Below are positions 52,001-64,000 of a DNA stretch of 64,000 bases, piece by piece. The notes beneath the pieces are model-generated. The model worked only from the letters and a program-made list of their open reading frames with translations. It ran no database searches and was not told where the DNA came from. The position numbers were made by a program, and so were the translations under genes. Position 1 is the stretch's first letter. Each line of letters opens with the position of its first letter. The DNA lies in the NCBI RefSeq assembly GCF_000150275.1, contig NW_002060944.1:396860-460859 (forward strand). The letters run 5' to 3'. Source of the stretch: Trichoplax adhaerens (Eukaryota; Placozoa; Uniplacotomia; Trichoplacea; Trichoplacidae).

Positions 52001-55000
52001 AAAATTTTTGTAAAAATTGAAATTATTTAGCATATCATCAGCCAATTGTATCCTATGCGACCGCGTATAAAAAAATAAAAGATCTAGAGTAATTTCATAA
52101 CTGAAAACCAAAAAAGAAATAGCGCTATCGATCGACGCAAAATGTGACGGAATAAATTAGTGCGATTCTACTCTGATATTTAATAACTGAAATAGGAGAA
52201 GAGAAAACAGAACAAGTCTTCATTGTTATAAATGAATTTCAACTTACGTTAAGAAAGCCAGGGTTTGGCCAGCGATGTTAAGGTCGCCGGTAGTAATAGA
52301 AGAGAAATTCCTAGCGTCCTGAATTGCCATGCAAGTTTTAAACATACCATATAAGATTTTAATTTGACCAATACTCCAATCATTGCGAGCAGTTAAAACG
52401 GTCAGCGTGTCAATGCAGCCATCAAATGGTAGTTGAGACAAATTAGCATGAGTCATTCCAGTAATTAGGCTACCCATTTTCCTATTAACCAGGGCAGTAG
52501 TGATAATACTTAAAAATGGAAGTCTCAACATTTCGTTACTGATATACTCAGATTAGGAGATCCAAATAGGAATATTAATTATCAATGCCGCTGAGTTTTT
52601 AAGAGAGTAATTGGATATCGGTATGAAGAGACACTATTGCAAAATGCAAGCTGTTGATGAAGTTTAGTGTGTCTTAAGAGTAATGAAAAGTATGTTTATT
52701 TTCGTTTTTATTATACTGATATTATAAGGTAAAATTAAGGGATAATCGAAAATTGCTGATAAGTATCAATAACTCATAGCTAGTGAACCAGCAATATTTT
52801 CCTGAATCAAGGTAGTACTATCATATATCTATATTAATCGATATGTTTTATCCTGACCTTATATTTTCAAAACCATAATTGCTGCTACTTGTGTTTTGGA
52901 TATCACCATACTGAACCAAATACAAGTTGATCAATTTTAAAGCCTGTGAATACCACGAGAGGTAAATCCAGTTAAATCAGATAATATCAAGTATACGGAG
53001 AGAAAATAGAATACTCACTTGGCCCTTTGACCACTTAGGCTGATTTTCACCAGTAACATTTAAATCGTCAAAAGTGATGTCACTTAAATTTCTGAACGGA
53101 ATATCTTGTACTAATTCGCTGATGTTAACCAAAATAGTTCGGAAATCGCTACCCAACTGGTAGTTGAAATAAGAAATTGATTGATTGATGAATGTATTAA
53201 AATTTATAGAGTTCATGTTGTACATTGTACAATTTAGGTACTGCAGCTTGAAATTTCAGAGATTGTAGCTAACATTTCAAATTACGGTACAACCTTGTAT
53301 ATGCTACTGATAGTCTTGATTAACGCGTCATAATTACAAGATAATTTAGTAGAAGAAGACTTTTAAAAATGTTCTAATACGTAAACTTACTTTCTGGATA
53401 ATTTTACGACGTGTAATCTTGCGTAGATTTTTAGCGTGAGCTTTGAAAGTGGATATCGAATCTTTAATTGTATTTTTGCTCAATTGATCGACATCTGATG
53501 TTGAAAGACCAGTGACTAAGCTGCCTAATTGCTGAACATGGGAAGATGACCATGTTTTGACCTATTAGAGAGAATGGATTAGCATCTATCCGATATCTTA
53601 AAAATATAACGATATCAAATGATGGCAGTGAGTCTTTCATTATTATACCTTTCCCCATGTCGCTGAAGTAGCTTGTTTAATGTGATTTAGCAAAATACGT
53701 CCCTAACAATAGTAATTTCAGTATCTCGATTTATTGGCATTTACAGATTCTATTCGTCGTTATCATATTAAATAGTTTCCTTTAACTTACATTCTGCCTA
53801 TCAAAGTCAATAGTACTCAAGTTAGAAAGAGAGTCCAAAACGGCACTTCGATTTAATTGTAGTAGCGATGATCTCCCGATTGATTTTGCGATGCTACCGA
53901 TGTTACTAATATCAGCAGCTGACCAATTCTTTGGATTACCATATATTTCGATAGCCCTTTTACCTAAGGCTGCTCTCTGTTTATTCCATGATCGTAGTTG
54001 AAATTGACATATAAAATAATGAAAAGGTTTTTAAATTTCATTTCATAGGGAAAGATTTTAGGATATCGAGTAATACTTGTTTAAAGCTTACCTGAGCAGC
54101 TTTCAACGATTGCTTGCCAAGATCTTTGAATGTTTCCCTTAAAGTACTTTTAGGTAGTTTTTGTAAAGTCGAGAGAGGTAATGCTTTCCTTAGTACTCCA
54201 ATTCTGAATTAATGAATAGAAATACGATTTGATGAAGCTCAACACCATTTACATATTGATGTATTTCTCTATAGTGAACTGTTTTAGGTTAGAAAATTCT
54301 TCAAGTCCGAACTCTTCGATTAGAATACGCAGTAGCTTTCACTTTGTATATTGTTACAGATCGAAAAGGAAATAACAAGAGTAAGGCAACAATATGATAG
54401 TAATCGGCAAATTTTCTACGCTTATTTATGCTGTGCGGTTGAAAAGAGTAAGCAGAGTGACTATTCATAATATCTTAACTATTTTATTTCATCTGCGAAA
54501 TAATTTATAAAATCTTAATGGTAGTAACTAATCGAATATGATGAAGCAAGAGCACGGCAATATTGGAATGAAAATCGGTAGTTTGCCTTTGCCTATTAAT
54601 GCTATAGACTTACTCAGGAATATTTTAACTGCAAGACTCCTAATAGTACAGCATAGATGAAAAATTGAGATAGATACAAAATAGCGTTTGCAAAGTTGTC
54701 TACTTACTGCTTCATAACGGTCATATTCCATGTTTTAGGACTACCCCATACTGTAGTCAATTTGTTAAGGATAATATGAGCAACTTCGCGAGGTAAATTA
54801 GCTCCAACGCCTGGTGTTTTGAAATAGGTTTTAACAAACGCTGCAACCTAATCGTATTAAATGGAATAAAACCTTAATGTTTTTGAATCATTTCACGTTA
54901 ATTTATTATTGGTGAGATACCAGTTTAAGATTAAGATATGAATGGTAGCCTCTAAAGTATGCATTAGTGAATCACGCCAAAGAAATAATTCCTTTAAGCA

Positions 55001-58000
55001 ACACCAATTACATTAAACCCAATGATACAGCTAAATGATTATAACAGATTGGTTTTATTAACAGCGACATTATTCTGGATAGGGATTATATATTTATTAA
55101 ACTACCCGTATAGCCAGAAATTTTATCCTAATAAAGCGTTACATATTGACTAATTGTTTAACTAGAATTAGATTAGAGGATGCTACCTACATAAGAAGGT
55201 GTTAACTGCTTGATATATTTCATGTCCATGTAGGGCAATAAGATATAAGAATGGAATTGTGATTGTGACGATGGAGAAATTGTCCACTTATTAGGTTTAC
55301 CGAAGGTGCGTACTGAAGCTAGAATAATTGCAATCCGCTGTCCTTTATCAGCTTTGTGCAACATTTCTGCTACAGCTCGAGCGCTAGTTCATTTTTTAAT
55401 AAATAATTTTTCTTGTATTAGTATGGTGAATAATCAATTTCTTTTTATACAGAAAAATGAAGGTCTTAAGTTATTTGGGTTTAAGTAGGGCGCGAGCATA
55501 GGACTAAAGTAAACTTACTGTTCTGGAGATTTCAAAACATTTTTCCAAATTAAAGATGGAAGCTTTGCAAAATCTTGAGGCGAGAAACCATTAATAATGC
55601 GAGGCAATTGCAATTTACTCAATAACCCTGCATTCCATGTATTTACTGATCCAAAGTGAGCTTTTGTAGCTGCAATAATGGCTGCAGAATAATCCTTCGG
55701 TATTCCTTTATTCTTATTTGTGAACATGATCTAAACAGTAAACGATTTAATAAGTGTACAATGAAGTATTGCGCTTCTAATTCTGCGAATCAAATTCAGA
55801 ATCTAAGATTAAAAAATTCTATTTTTCTATTGACTTAATCGTGCATTCATGGAATCTGATCAACTAGCTATTTTTTCAACATTCTCTTAATGCACTATCA
55901 TGGAATTGCAACTGACACGTAAAGTATCGTAAAAAAGTTATTATAATTGTAAAGTAAAATTAGATGAGTATGTAATATATAATAATAATGTGTAAATCGT
56001 TCTATAACTCCTAATATGGATGCGGAAAATTTTATTATGTGCAATAGTGTAGCTAAATCTTTGCATTATTAATTATACTGTAGCTAGTGAAGTTAGCCTA
56101 TCATGATAGCATGTTGTGTTATTGGTGAAAGTATAAAAGCCCAACTAGAGCAATAGAAAGAATAAGTAGACAAGATACTCTCAGGGTAAGCGTCGTATAA
56201 AATAATAATATAGATGCGTAACAGCGACATTATGGTAGCTCAATTAAATATTTCTTACCATTGCTTGTTTAACCATGTCTTGAAAAAATTGACTAGAGGC
56301 CATCTTGAGGAAATGAGCTAACACCGTTGACTGCCCACGAAAGAGTTTACTGGTGATAACTTCAATCGATGTGTTGGGAAATTTTTGAACAACTTCAGGC
56401 TAAAGTTGATATTATTTTAAAAAGATATGAGATTGATGCTAAGGTACAAAGATGCAGAAACTAAAAGTTGTAGAGAACCAGGCAAATATTTACTTTTAAA
56501 ATGCGAAAAATTTCGGTCGGGATCTTTGCAAATTCTCGAAGTGTTAAATTTTTAGTGCTATTTGCATCAGTCAGTTTTTGCAAGATTGTCGATGGCAACT
56601 TTTTCAGCATGGCTTTCATTCGCCTATAAAAGCATTGATAAGATAAATTTCAAAACTGGACTTTAATAAGATTTTAAATCAATACGGAATTTTCTTCTTG
56701 TATAGAGATTATCTCTAAATTGCCGGTATTGGCATATTACATTTTTGCATGTTGTTCTAATTTTGCGTCCCTGGAACCTGGTGGAGGACGTTGTCCAGGT
56801 TTGTGAAATTGAAAGCCATTAAAAGGATTGGATGCATTATACTGAAAGGAGCTGTTGCTCTTGTTGGGATTTGGTTTGCCAGCTTCGAATAATAAAGAAG
56901 TTTGCGCTGATAAATACAAGTAATTTAACGTATTTCTCGATTAATACGAATGATTGAAATTATGCCTGAACTTACTTGGTGGCTTGGAACTGCCTGAAGC
57001 TAAATAAATGGCCATTGAAATAAAAAATATATCATAATTAGAATGGAATCTTCGGCAGAATTTTTTATTAAAGATCAAGCGTAAGATGATTTAAGGAAAA
57101 GCTAAATGCTCCATTTTTTTATTGTTTAGACTGTGGCTAGATATAGAATGTGCTATTTTAAAGAATTAAATAACTAAATTGTGAACAGATATCGTCCTAT
57201 AGAGTCTAATTTGAAATTATTATTCTGAAATTATTACTGGTAATTTGCGATAAATGGTAAAATATTGAATCTATCTTAGTAATAGATTAGCTATTTCCAA
57301 CAGTTGTAGTTACTTAGAAGTGCACGACACATTGAATAACAGGGAACAGAGTGCTGTAAAACTCATTATTATTAAACAATTGTCTATTAAATTTTTAACA
57401 TAATTCCTAAATTAAAATGAGGATAGCAGCATGCTAAACAGTAAATGATGAAATGTTTATCTACTATAGCACAAAACATCAAAGGCCCAATTTCTGAGTT
57501 ATTGAAACTCAATTTCTATTTTCTGAGCCGTAGTTAATGAAATCCATTAATTATTACTATTAGAAAATAAACGGTTTCTTTTATTAGTCTTGGTTGGTTT
57601 CTTTATTGGTCTTATTTAATTGAGTATTGAAATCGGTAATTCACTCTAAGTCTATATTTACCAAAGTCAGAGATAGATGAATACGAGAAGACTAATCCAG
57701 TTAGCGAGTTGCCTTTAATCTAGCTTAATGCCTGTATCAATAAATTCTTTAATTCGATCCCTATCATTTCATTACTACCTGTTTCTGAAGAATACTATTT
57801 GCAGACTGTCTAGTCTTGTTTTAGGGTACTACTCCATTTAGTAAAAAACAGTTACAGGTGGAATATTTTAGTAGCACAGATAATGTTGATCCTTGTCTAC
57901 AGTTTGATAGCTATTTCTTATCAGATCATAATCTGGATATTATTTCTATTTTGGACTTTCTCGTTCTTCCTAAATGGATGAGATATCGCACTAAACGATA

Positions 58001-61000
58001 ATTACAGAAGGAATAGCGATGATGAATCATCTTGAGGCGCACCAATTCCGAAATAGCCTCTAAAACTGATTGCCTTTAGTATAGCTTAATTTTAATAAAG
58101 GTGCGGTATTCTAATATGAAATGACGTAAAGTCCAAAAGTTTGCGGTACAGTATTACAATTAACCATATACTTTTTTAATGCTCTTACTCAAGTTTTATC
58201 CTACTTTGAAGTGTAATATTCCCATATTTAATAACTCTACGAGTTAAAAGATTTTCTTGTATAATATAACAAATTCGCAAGACTCATATGATTTCAATAT
58301 CTTGTTTCAATTTTTATCCTAAATAGAGTTGCAATAATCCAATAGTAAATCATGCCATGAGTTTACTAATTTTCTTTACTCTATAGTATAATAATCAACT
58401 AGCAATATCCTTTCTAATCTCTTACTCAAGTTTCGATTCAAATTATAAGCGTTCCATACTGAATGATATTGTTGGTGTAAAAATCTTCGTATCAGTATCA
58501 AAAGCGAGCAATACTTGTCGCTAATCATTTAATTGAGTTATTAACTATATAAGGACAACATTATTTCAATATAAATTGATGTTACAAGTCCACTAGTTTC
58601 CAATGCAATATAATACCCGTAGGTGAGTTTTAACCTTTGCTAATTTCTTACTCCAATTTTAATCTATATTTAAAGTGTGGTTCTCATGGATAATGATATT
58701 GCGAGTCGAACTCATTCGTACAATACAAAAGTGCTTGTAATCCTGTTTTCAAGCTTTTTATTGTAATTAGAACAGTGGCATTGTAGCTCGATATAAAAAT
58801 GATGTTGAGTCAAAATATTTTTAACGCAGGCAGTAACAGCGTATCTACTTACTTAATTTACCCAAATTAGCACTATAATTTTGTAATAGATAGGAGTTAT
58901 ATGTCGTAAAGATTTTGATATGTCGTATAATGCCTCTGTAAATGACTCAATTACTTATTCAACACTTCATAAGAACTATAACACGGAAATGAATAAAGAA
59001 ACAGTTTTCATACAGTATCTGTAAATATAGCTAATTTACTAAAACTCTTAACTATTAGATAAAGATCTAGTGAATATATTCCCATATCATTGCTACTTTA
59101 TTAAATCATTTAATAGTCAAGTATAGTAGATCTAGATAGTTAGGGAAATTTCTTTGTTTATTGTATACTTCAAACGACATAGGTAATGATACCAATGTTC
59201 TTGGAAGTTCTTATGACACGCATATTTTGAAATAAGATTTGCGTTGTACTCAAACAAAAGTAATCAAACTAAAGAATAGATATTTATTAGCTTATCTATT
59301 TTATTCCATTCTCAATTTTCAGCATACAAACAGAAAATATATCCCTTGACTACCTTTGTTCGATTTAAGTCGATATTAAACAGTATCTACCTCAGACTAA
59401 TAGTCAATGAGGATGCTGTAATATATCTTGTTGTAACCTTCATAATAGCTATCATGGTATAGTTAGTTATTATTGAAACCTGATAGAACGACAGATAGAA
59501 ATGTTATCATGCACTCATTCTATAGTTTTATATCGTAGAAAGTAGAAGATTAATATAACGTTTCAACCACTAAGTCTTCATTGTTAAAAATAAGCGATAA
59601 AGTTTCAAAAAAACCAGTCCTCTCTCGTTATGTGTTTCTATTCTCCTATAGTGTTATTATTTAGAATTACGAATTATATACAATATTTACGTGCTAGATT
59701 GTTAAAATTATACCGCGTTTCTATATAGACTACAGACCTTGAAAAATTTCATGTATTGATTTAATGGAACTGTATAAAGTAAAATGAAGGATAGATGTCT
59801 ACCATGAAGGACATTATCGTGCAAAACGGCATCAATTACCGGTACTAGAAAAATTTAAAAAGTCTTGATATCGTTAAAAAAGAAATTACAGTAATTATTA
59901 TTTAAATTAAATTTATCATGATGAAAATGTTACGCCTACTAATGCGGCCATTGTTAAATGAAATTTTCTAATTCTGTTATAAGCCATTAGCTAGATTGTC
60001 TCCATCGTAAAATCATGAAGCCACGGGAGAGTCGTACGATATTTAAAGTATGTTTTGAAAATTTTCAAATTCAAGATTACTTGTAGTAATACAATTACCT
60101 GTAACTAAGTTATATCGCACTTAATAAAGTGGCGCTATATTATTAGTGGTAGCCGATAATTTTAAGCATTCAAAAATGTGTAAATTTTAATAAAATAAAA
60201 AAATGTACCTATGAAAAAGTTACTGAATGCATTATAGGATGATCTGATGATTGTACTGTTTAACTTAGCTATATAGCAGACAAGGTTAATTCAAGAATAA
60301 ATATTTTCATTCTATGCCTTTATTTTAACCCAATCCATTATACCCATTCAGCAGACTCAATTTATCGTAGGGGTTATTACTTTAGATAATCAATTCTTCT
60401 TCATCTATAAGATGTGTTAACGACCTTTACGGATAAAATTGCAAGCTTGACCAAGTATTAGTGTCGATTGAATTACCGTTAGAATATCTTAACGGCTACG
60501 GTGAGAAAACTGTTTAATCTAGGATTATTTATAGAACTAGAATTAGGATAAGAATAGTTCGAAGGCTGAAAGATCAAGCAATGGATGGAAGAGCCCATAA
60601 TAACCCAAAAATAATTTTCATTTCGTTCTATATCGCAGACTTAGCTTAATCTATTGTATCGCTTGATGGGTTGCACTTAATGTAAGCGTATATTGCGTAA
60701 ACTGATTTATTTCTTTTCTTACAAGATCATCAGTATTATAAAAGAGCCCAAGAAAAGCAATAGTTATTATAAAATTCTCTACCCTAATTTAGCCTAATCT
60801 ATCGCACTGACTTGACAGATAGTACTAAGTATACATTAGTACCTATTGCGTCAACTGCTCTATTCCATTTTTGGAATGAAATATGTTTACGAAATCCAAG
60901 ATTGTTGATAGGAATAGAATCAGCTAAGAATGATTACGTGACAAGAAAGGTTAAACCTCGTTATGGAAGAGTTCAAGATAACTCAAGATAATGTTTTTGG

Positions 61001-61407
61001 TTTGTTGTTTGTTCCAACAGTAGATCAATTTATTCCATTAATTTAATGAATTGTATTTACTAAAAGCCGACTCATATATTACACTTCAGTGATCAATTCC
61101 TTGCCTCATATGTTATTTTCATGATCCCACAAAATAAAAATAGGTGCTTCATCAAGCACAAGACTTTATTGCTATTTCTATTAGAGTAGCTATTGGATTT
61201 TAGCTTATAAAATTGATCGAAAGTGTTGCTGAGAATAATTTGCGATTAAATCATTACTATTGAAATAAAATAAAATATCACCCCTATTCATTTTACCAGT
61301 GATATCATTTCTGCCTAATTTTTTTAGGAAATATTAATGACAAACTTACCTATTCCCTGTAGTACGCAGAGAAGAATTATTAAAGCTAAAAGCGAGTATT
61401 GCTTCAT
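49061..61407 (-). CDS. Gene B: mesothelin/stereocilin-like GPI-anchored repeat protein, 1190 aa
   Basis: 25 exons (minus): 61350-61407, 56976-56999, 56741-56906, 56494-56623, 56259-56399, 55519-55730, 55191-55383, 54708-54847, 54092-54203, 53791-53976, 53649-53702, 53391-53561, 53019-53156, 52858-52943, 52248-52481, 51863-51995, 51559-51755, 51284-51395, 50798-51091, 50291-50443, 49981-50126, 49721-49863, 49511-49608, 49255-49435, 49061-49131. Total 3573 nt in frame. From the exon encoding LPSTILQKL to the one ending PGGQLA, every exon has exactly the same length as in gene A. Signal peptide MKQYSLLALIILLCVLQG; a single 24-nt cassette exon (SGSSKPP); helical repeats; furin-type RKRR at about 864-867; Thr-rich stalk; GPI-type tail 1168-1190 (SAATTIRAG then LSLVICVVFAMGSL). 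Gene B keeps a normal GT donor where gene A has GC. A tandem paralogue, probably with overlapping function. Confidence 0.85.
51489..51558 (-). other. Intron 17 of gene B is open and encodes a membrane-span-like tail
   Basis: Reading on from the exon 51559-51755 into its intron gives YVVTVTLILIAGIIVV then RREREY and a stop at 51489: about 16 hydrophobic residues followed by a charged tail, as in a type I membrane anchor. In gene A the matching intron closes with a stop after six codons and has no such span. Confidence 0.35.
58140..58760. repeat. Three diverged ~230-bp tandem units in gene B intron 1
   Basis: Blocks of the form CT.ACTC.A.TTT..ATC followed by an ATGATATTG-like segment and an AAT.CTTGTTT.AA segment recur at about 58170, 58415 and 58635. 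The copies are well diverged. Confidence 0.5.
60580..60960. repeat. Two diverged ~150-190-bp units in gene B intron 1
   Basis: AGAGCCCA..A, then TTAGC.TAATCTAT.G, then TATTGCGT.AACTG recur in order starting near 60590 and near 60745. Confidence 0.5.
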
Positions 61408-61660
61408 GATGAAATTATTCTTTCTCTTCTACTTGATGAGTTCTTTTAATCGCCTCAGTTACTGTCTACAAGATGATCGAAAATACTTGTCAGATCAATT
61501 TTTAATTTGAAATCAAGCAGTTCAAGAAGTAGTGCATTACAGACAGGAGGTCAAATAAATCAATAGAAAAAATTTGAACTGATTTATGCAAAATGATTTG
61601 TATTTCTGTCAATAGTGTGGCAGACAAGCATTGATTCATGGCTTTTATTGATTCAAGACA

Positions 61661-61740
61661 GTTCATTCAATCATTAACCTTCGAATAAAAGTATCCATAG
61701 TTAGAAATAACAACATTAACGATGACGACAACAACGGTAA
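61661..61740 (-). promoter_or_regulatory. Upstream region of gene B shared with gene A
   Basis: See 46771-46850: the same ordered blocks (CATTCAATCAT, ATCCATAGTTAGAAATAACA, AAC-rich run) at nearly the same distance from the start codon. Candidate core regulatory segment of both genes. Confidence 0.55.
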
Positions 61741-64000
61741 GTAGGTCATCATAATCACGAACTAGACAATGATCTGATCGATAGACAGAACAATATCAAT
61801 TACTCTTGCACGCGGCATTCGTATTCACCAGATACGCTGGCTTATTCTTCATCAAGTATTCTATGTTATGAATCATCTGTAATAGTTGGCTTTGTTAGCA
61901 TTTGCGACTAAGTTTTGTATGATGGCGATGATGATGATCAAATACAGACAATAAAGGAGCAAAATATATATATCAATTTTTATTCATACTACAACAGCCT
62001 TTAATTTGGTGGAAAGGATTTCTGAAAGCAAATAACAACAATAACAACAATCAGGACGTTGTTATTCAATGGGTTTTTTTGTCGCCTTGAAAGTACTGTC
62101 ATAAGCAAACAATATCATCGAGATCAGGCCATCGAATATTTGTCGAATCAATTCATTCTATTATCATCGATCCTTAAATGATTTTCTTTTCTAATTGACT
62201 TTCATTTAACCTTAATACTCAAAATGGAGAAGGTAAACTATTCTGAGTTTTAGATCATATGCATGAGCTGTTCTATGATATCCCTATCCGATAATTTGAA
62301 TGTTAAATCAAATTTTTTCTGGTGGTCAATACTTTACAGGGAAAATTATGATATATTAGTTTGTTCATTCGAAGTATTTAACGACTAATGGGTACTTTTA
62401 AACTTAATCAATAGCACAATTTGTATACCATCGACCGGTTACTAAATTACAATTGCGGATCGTCTCTTGCAAAGTTACTCAGCTACAAATTACCCTGTAG
62501 CTTTTTCTAACTACAAAATAGCAAAGCATCATCATACCTAAAGTGGATGGCAATGTCACAATAAACAGCATATATCAGTTAATAAGTTACTCTACGTTAA
62601 TATCAGCTTTAGTGAATGTTTATAGAAGTACAATCAAGATCAAGTACTGATTCATTAGCCCTGATTTAGTGTTTAATTTTCTTGAGCAACCAATAATCGG
62701 TCGTTTTATATTAAAATTTTTAAGATCAGTTCTGTTTTATTTGCGTCTTTACAAAACAAGGAAATGGCACCGATAAAAGTTAAAGATACCATAATACTTG
62801 TCTAGCAATTTATAGATGGCGTACCTCTTCATAACTACTGAAATACAATTAACTGACGGTAATGATTATATTGTAGTGTCTCTACTATATTATAGACTTT
62901 CAACTAGTTAGTGGCGCTAATGAAAGATCATACTAACCAGATTCTGTGAAAGCGATAATATAGCAGTTGGATTAAAACAGTATTTAAGGAGGTACAATCA
63001 AAGTGTGACTATTTTATACCGTAGTAATAACCCAACGTTTATAATTTTAGAGTAACCATAGCAGATACTTGTCGAACATGTCATAAACATACACTAGCAA
63101 TGGATTAGATTCCGTTAATCCATTACTATATGTTACAATAACTCTTCGAATGGACAAGTTGAACGCTTGCAACATCAAGCGGGAACTCAAATTGCAATAA
63201 AGCTAATTCAATTATCTCGACATTATCAAATTTTTTATTTTACCATCTCCCTACTCACGTACAGCAATGTTGCCACAAAATTATAATGCAATAAACTTGA
63301 CTATCATGTAATTGACTGCAAGAAATTAATATCGTATCAAAGGATTGAATAATACTTCTTCCATCTGCTAGTAAAATGGTAACTATCAGTGATTGACGCT
63401 ATCAAATATCGAAACAATATAACGCCACGCTCTTTAGTTGTTATACAATTTACTTGTGCTTGGATGGAGCTACCGGCTAACTAATGTTACATGATGAACA
63501 AATATACTATTGTTTACAAATTTTTTTAACAGCCACACAAGTAACCCAAGATAACAATAACTTCATAGTAACCATCTAAATCTGGTTATCAGTTGAAAAT
63601 GGGAAAACGACTGTAATCCAGTATCAAATCAACCTCTTTAAAAATACACCATTGAATATCATTCTTATATTACACAACTATGCAACTATTAGTGTATTCT
63701 CAACAGTTATTCAACTCTACAGGCTATATTTAATTGCCCAAATAACTGCTTCAAGTGTGAAGCTTGAAGGGTTTTCAGTCATCAATACTTTCACTAGGAC
63801 TACCGTATCATTAACTGGTCATTAAGGGTGAATGAATTAATAGGACATGCTACAATTATATTCTCTATTGTTGATTATCACTACATCGTCGAAAACTATT
63901 CCACTTAGAAACTGAAGAGAGAAGAAATTGATTTTTTGTACTAAAGGAATTATTACTTTAATATATAACTTAATTTCTCTTTGTATCTACTAACAGATTG
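61741..64000. other. Upstream flank of gene B, no gene seen
   Basis: Short GAT and AAC/AAT microsatellite runs occur at 61920-61940 and 62025-62052. Beyond these the sequence is plain AT-rich DNA without a supported exon chain on either strand. Confidence 0.5.

Larger units (their letters stand above)
57000..61349 (-). other. Intron 1 of gene B
   Basis: 4.35 kb between the signal-peptide exon and the cassette exon. It holds diverged tandem repeats (58140-58760 and 60580-60960, listed separately). Further short cassette exons like those in gene A could hide here; none was identified. Confidence 0.6.

Noticed and set aside
1-64000. tRNA genes, rRNA genes, CRISPR arrays, bacterial operons or an integrated virus
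   Set aside because: No cloverleaf with a B-box, no rRNA-like block, no regularly spaced direct repeats and no polymerase, integrase or capsid-like reading frames were recognised.

Overview
The window is eukaryotic, not bacterial. It is AT-rich, and its genes are split by many short introns with GT..AG borders, in-phase junctions and AATAAA signals. The gene set (an APAF1-like gene, RPS26, a MADF/BESS protein, a kinesin-light-chain-type TPR protein and mesothelin/stereocilin-like GPI proteins) suggests an early-branching animal. The compact introns and gene style fit a placozoan (Trichoplax/Hoilungia type) best. That assignment is an inference from sequence style, not a database match.

Layout: 1-7403 (+) is the 3' part of an APAF1-like gene in 19 readable exons. 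The nucleotide-binding core lies off the left edge; the winged helix, the helical region and a divergent beta-propeller are here. 9469-10846 (-) holds a seven-exon model for a small secreted protein. 11308-11913 (-) encodes a zinc-ribbon plus ubiquitin-like-fold candidate of 201 residues. 12.0-16.9 kb has no confident gene, but it contains a 99-nt foldback with paired ends (14239-14337). 16948-18255 (-) is an intronless TPR gene. 18.3-23.7 kb is apparently intergenic. 23721-25708 (-) is a three-exon MADF-BESS gene. 28460-29872 (-) is the gene for ribosomal protein eS26 (RPS26), with a start-codon-only first exon and a large near-perfect hairpin about 230 bp upstream.

The right half is dominated by two tandem genes on the minus strand, A (32082-46495, 26 exons, 1200 aa) and B (49061-61407, 25 exons, 1190 aa). 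They are paralogues with almost identical exon sizes and phases. Each encodes a signal peptide, a short Ser/Gly/Pro-rich N-terminus on tiny cassette exons, a long array of mesothelin/stereocilin/otoancorin-type helical repeats, a furin-type cleavage site (RRRR in A, RKRR in B), a Ser/Thr-rich stalk and a C-terminal GPI-anchor signal. This is the mesothelin-precursor plan on a larger scale: a releasable N-terminal product and a surface-anchored C-terminal product. It is the most interesting system in the window.

Exon models were built by hand from splice sites, reading phase and (for A and B) comparison between paralogues. Junctions are generally reliable in A, B, RPS26 and MADF-BESS. They are less certain in the 9.5-10.8 kb gene and at a few APAF1-like donors. 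Short genes made of small exons may remain unseen in the stretches called empty.
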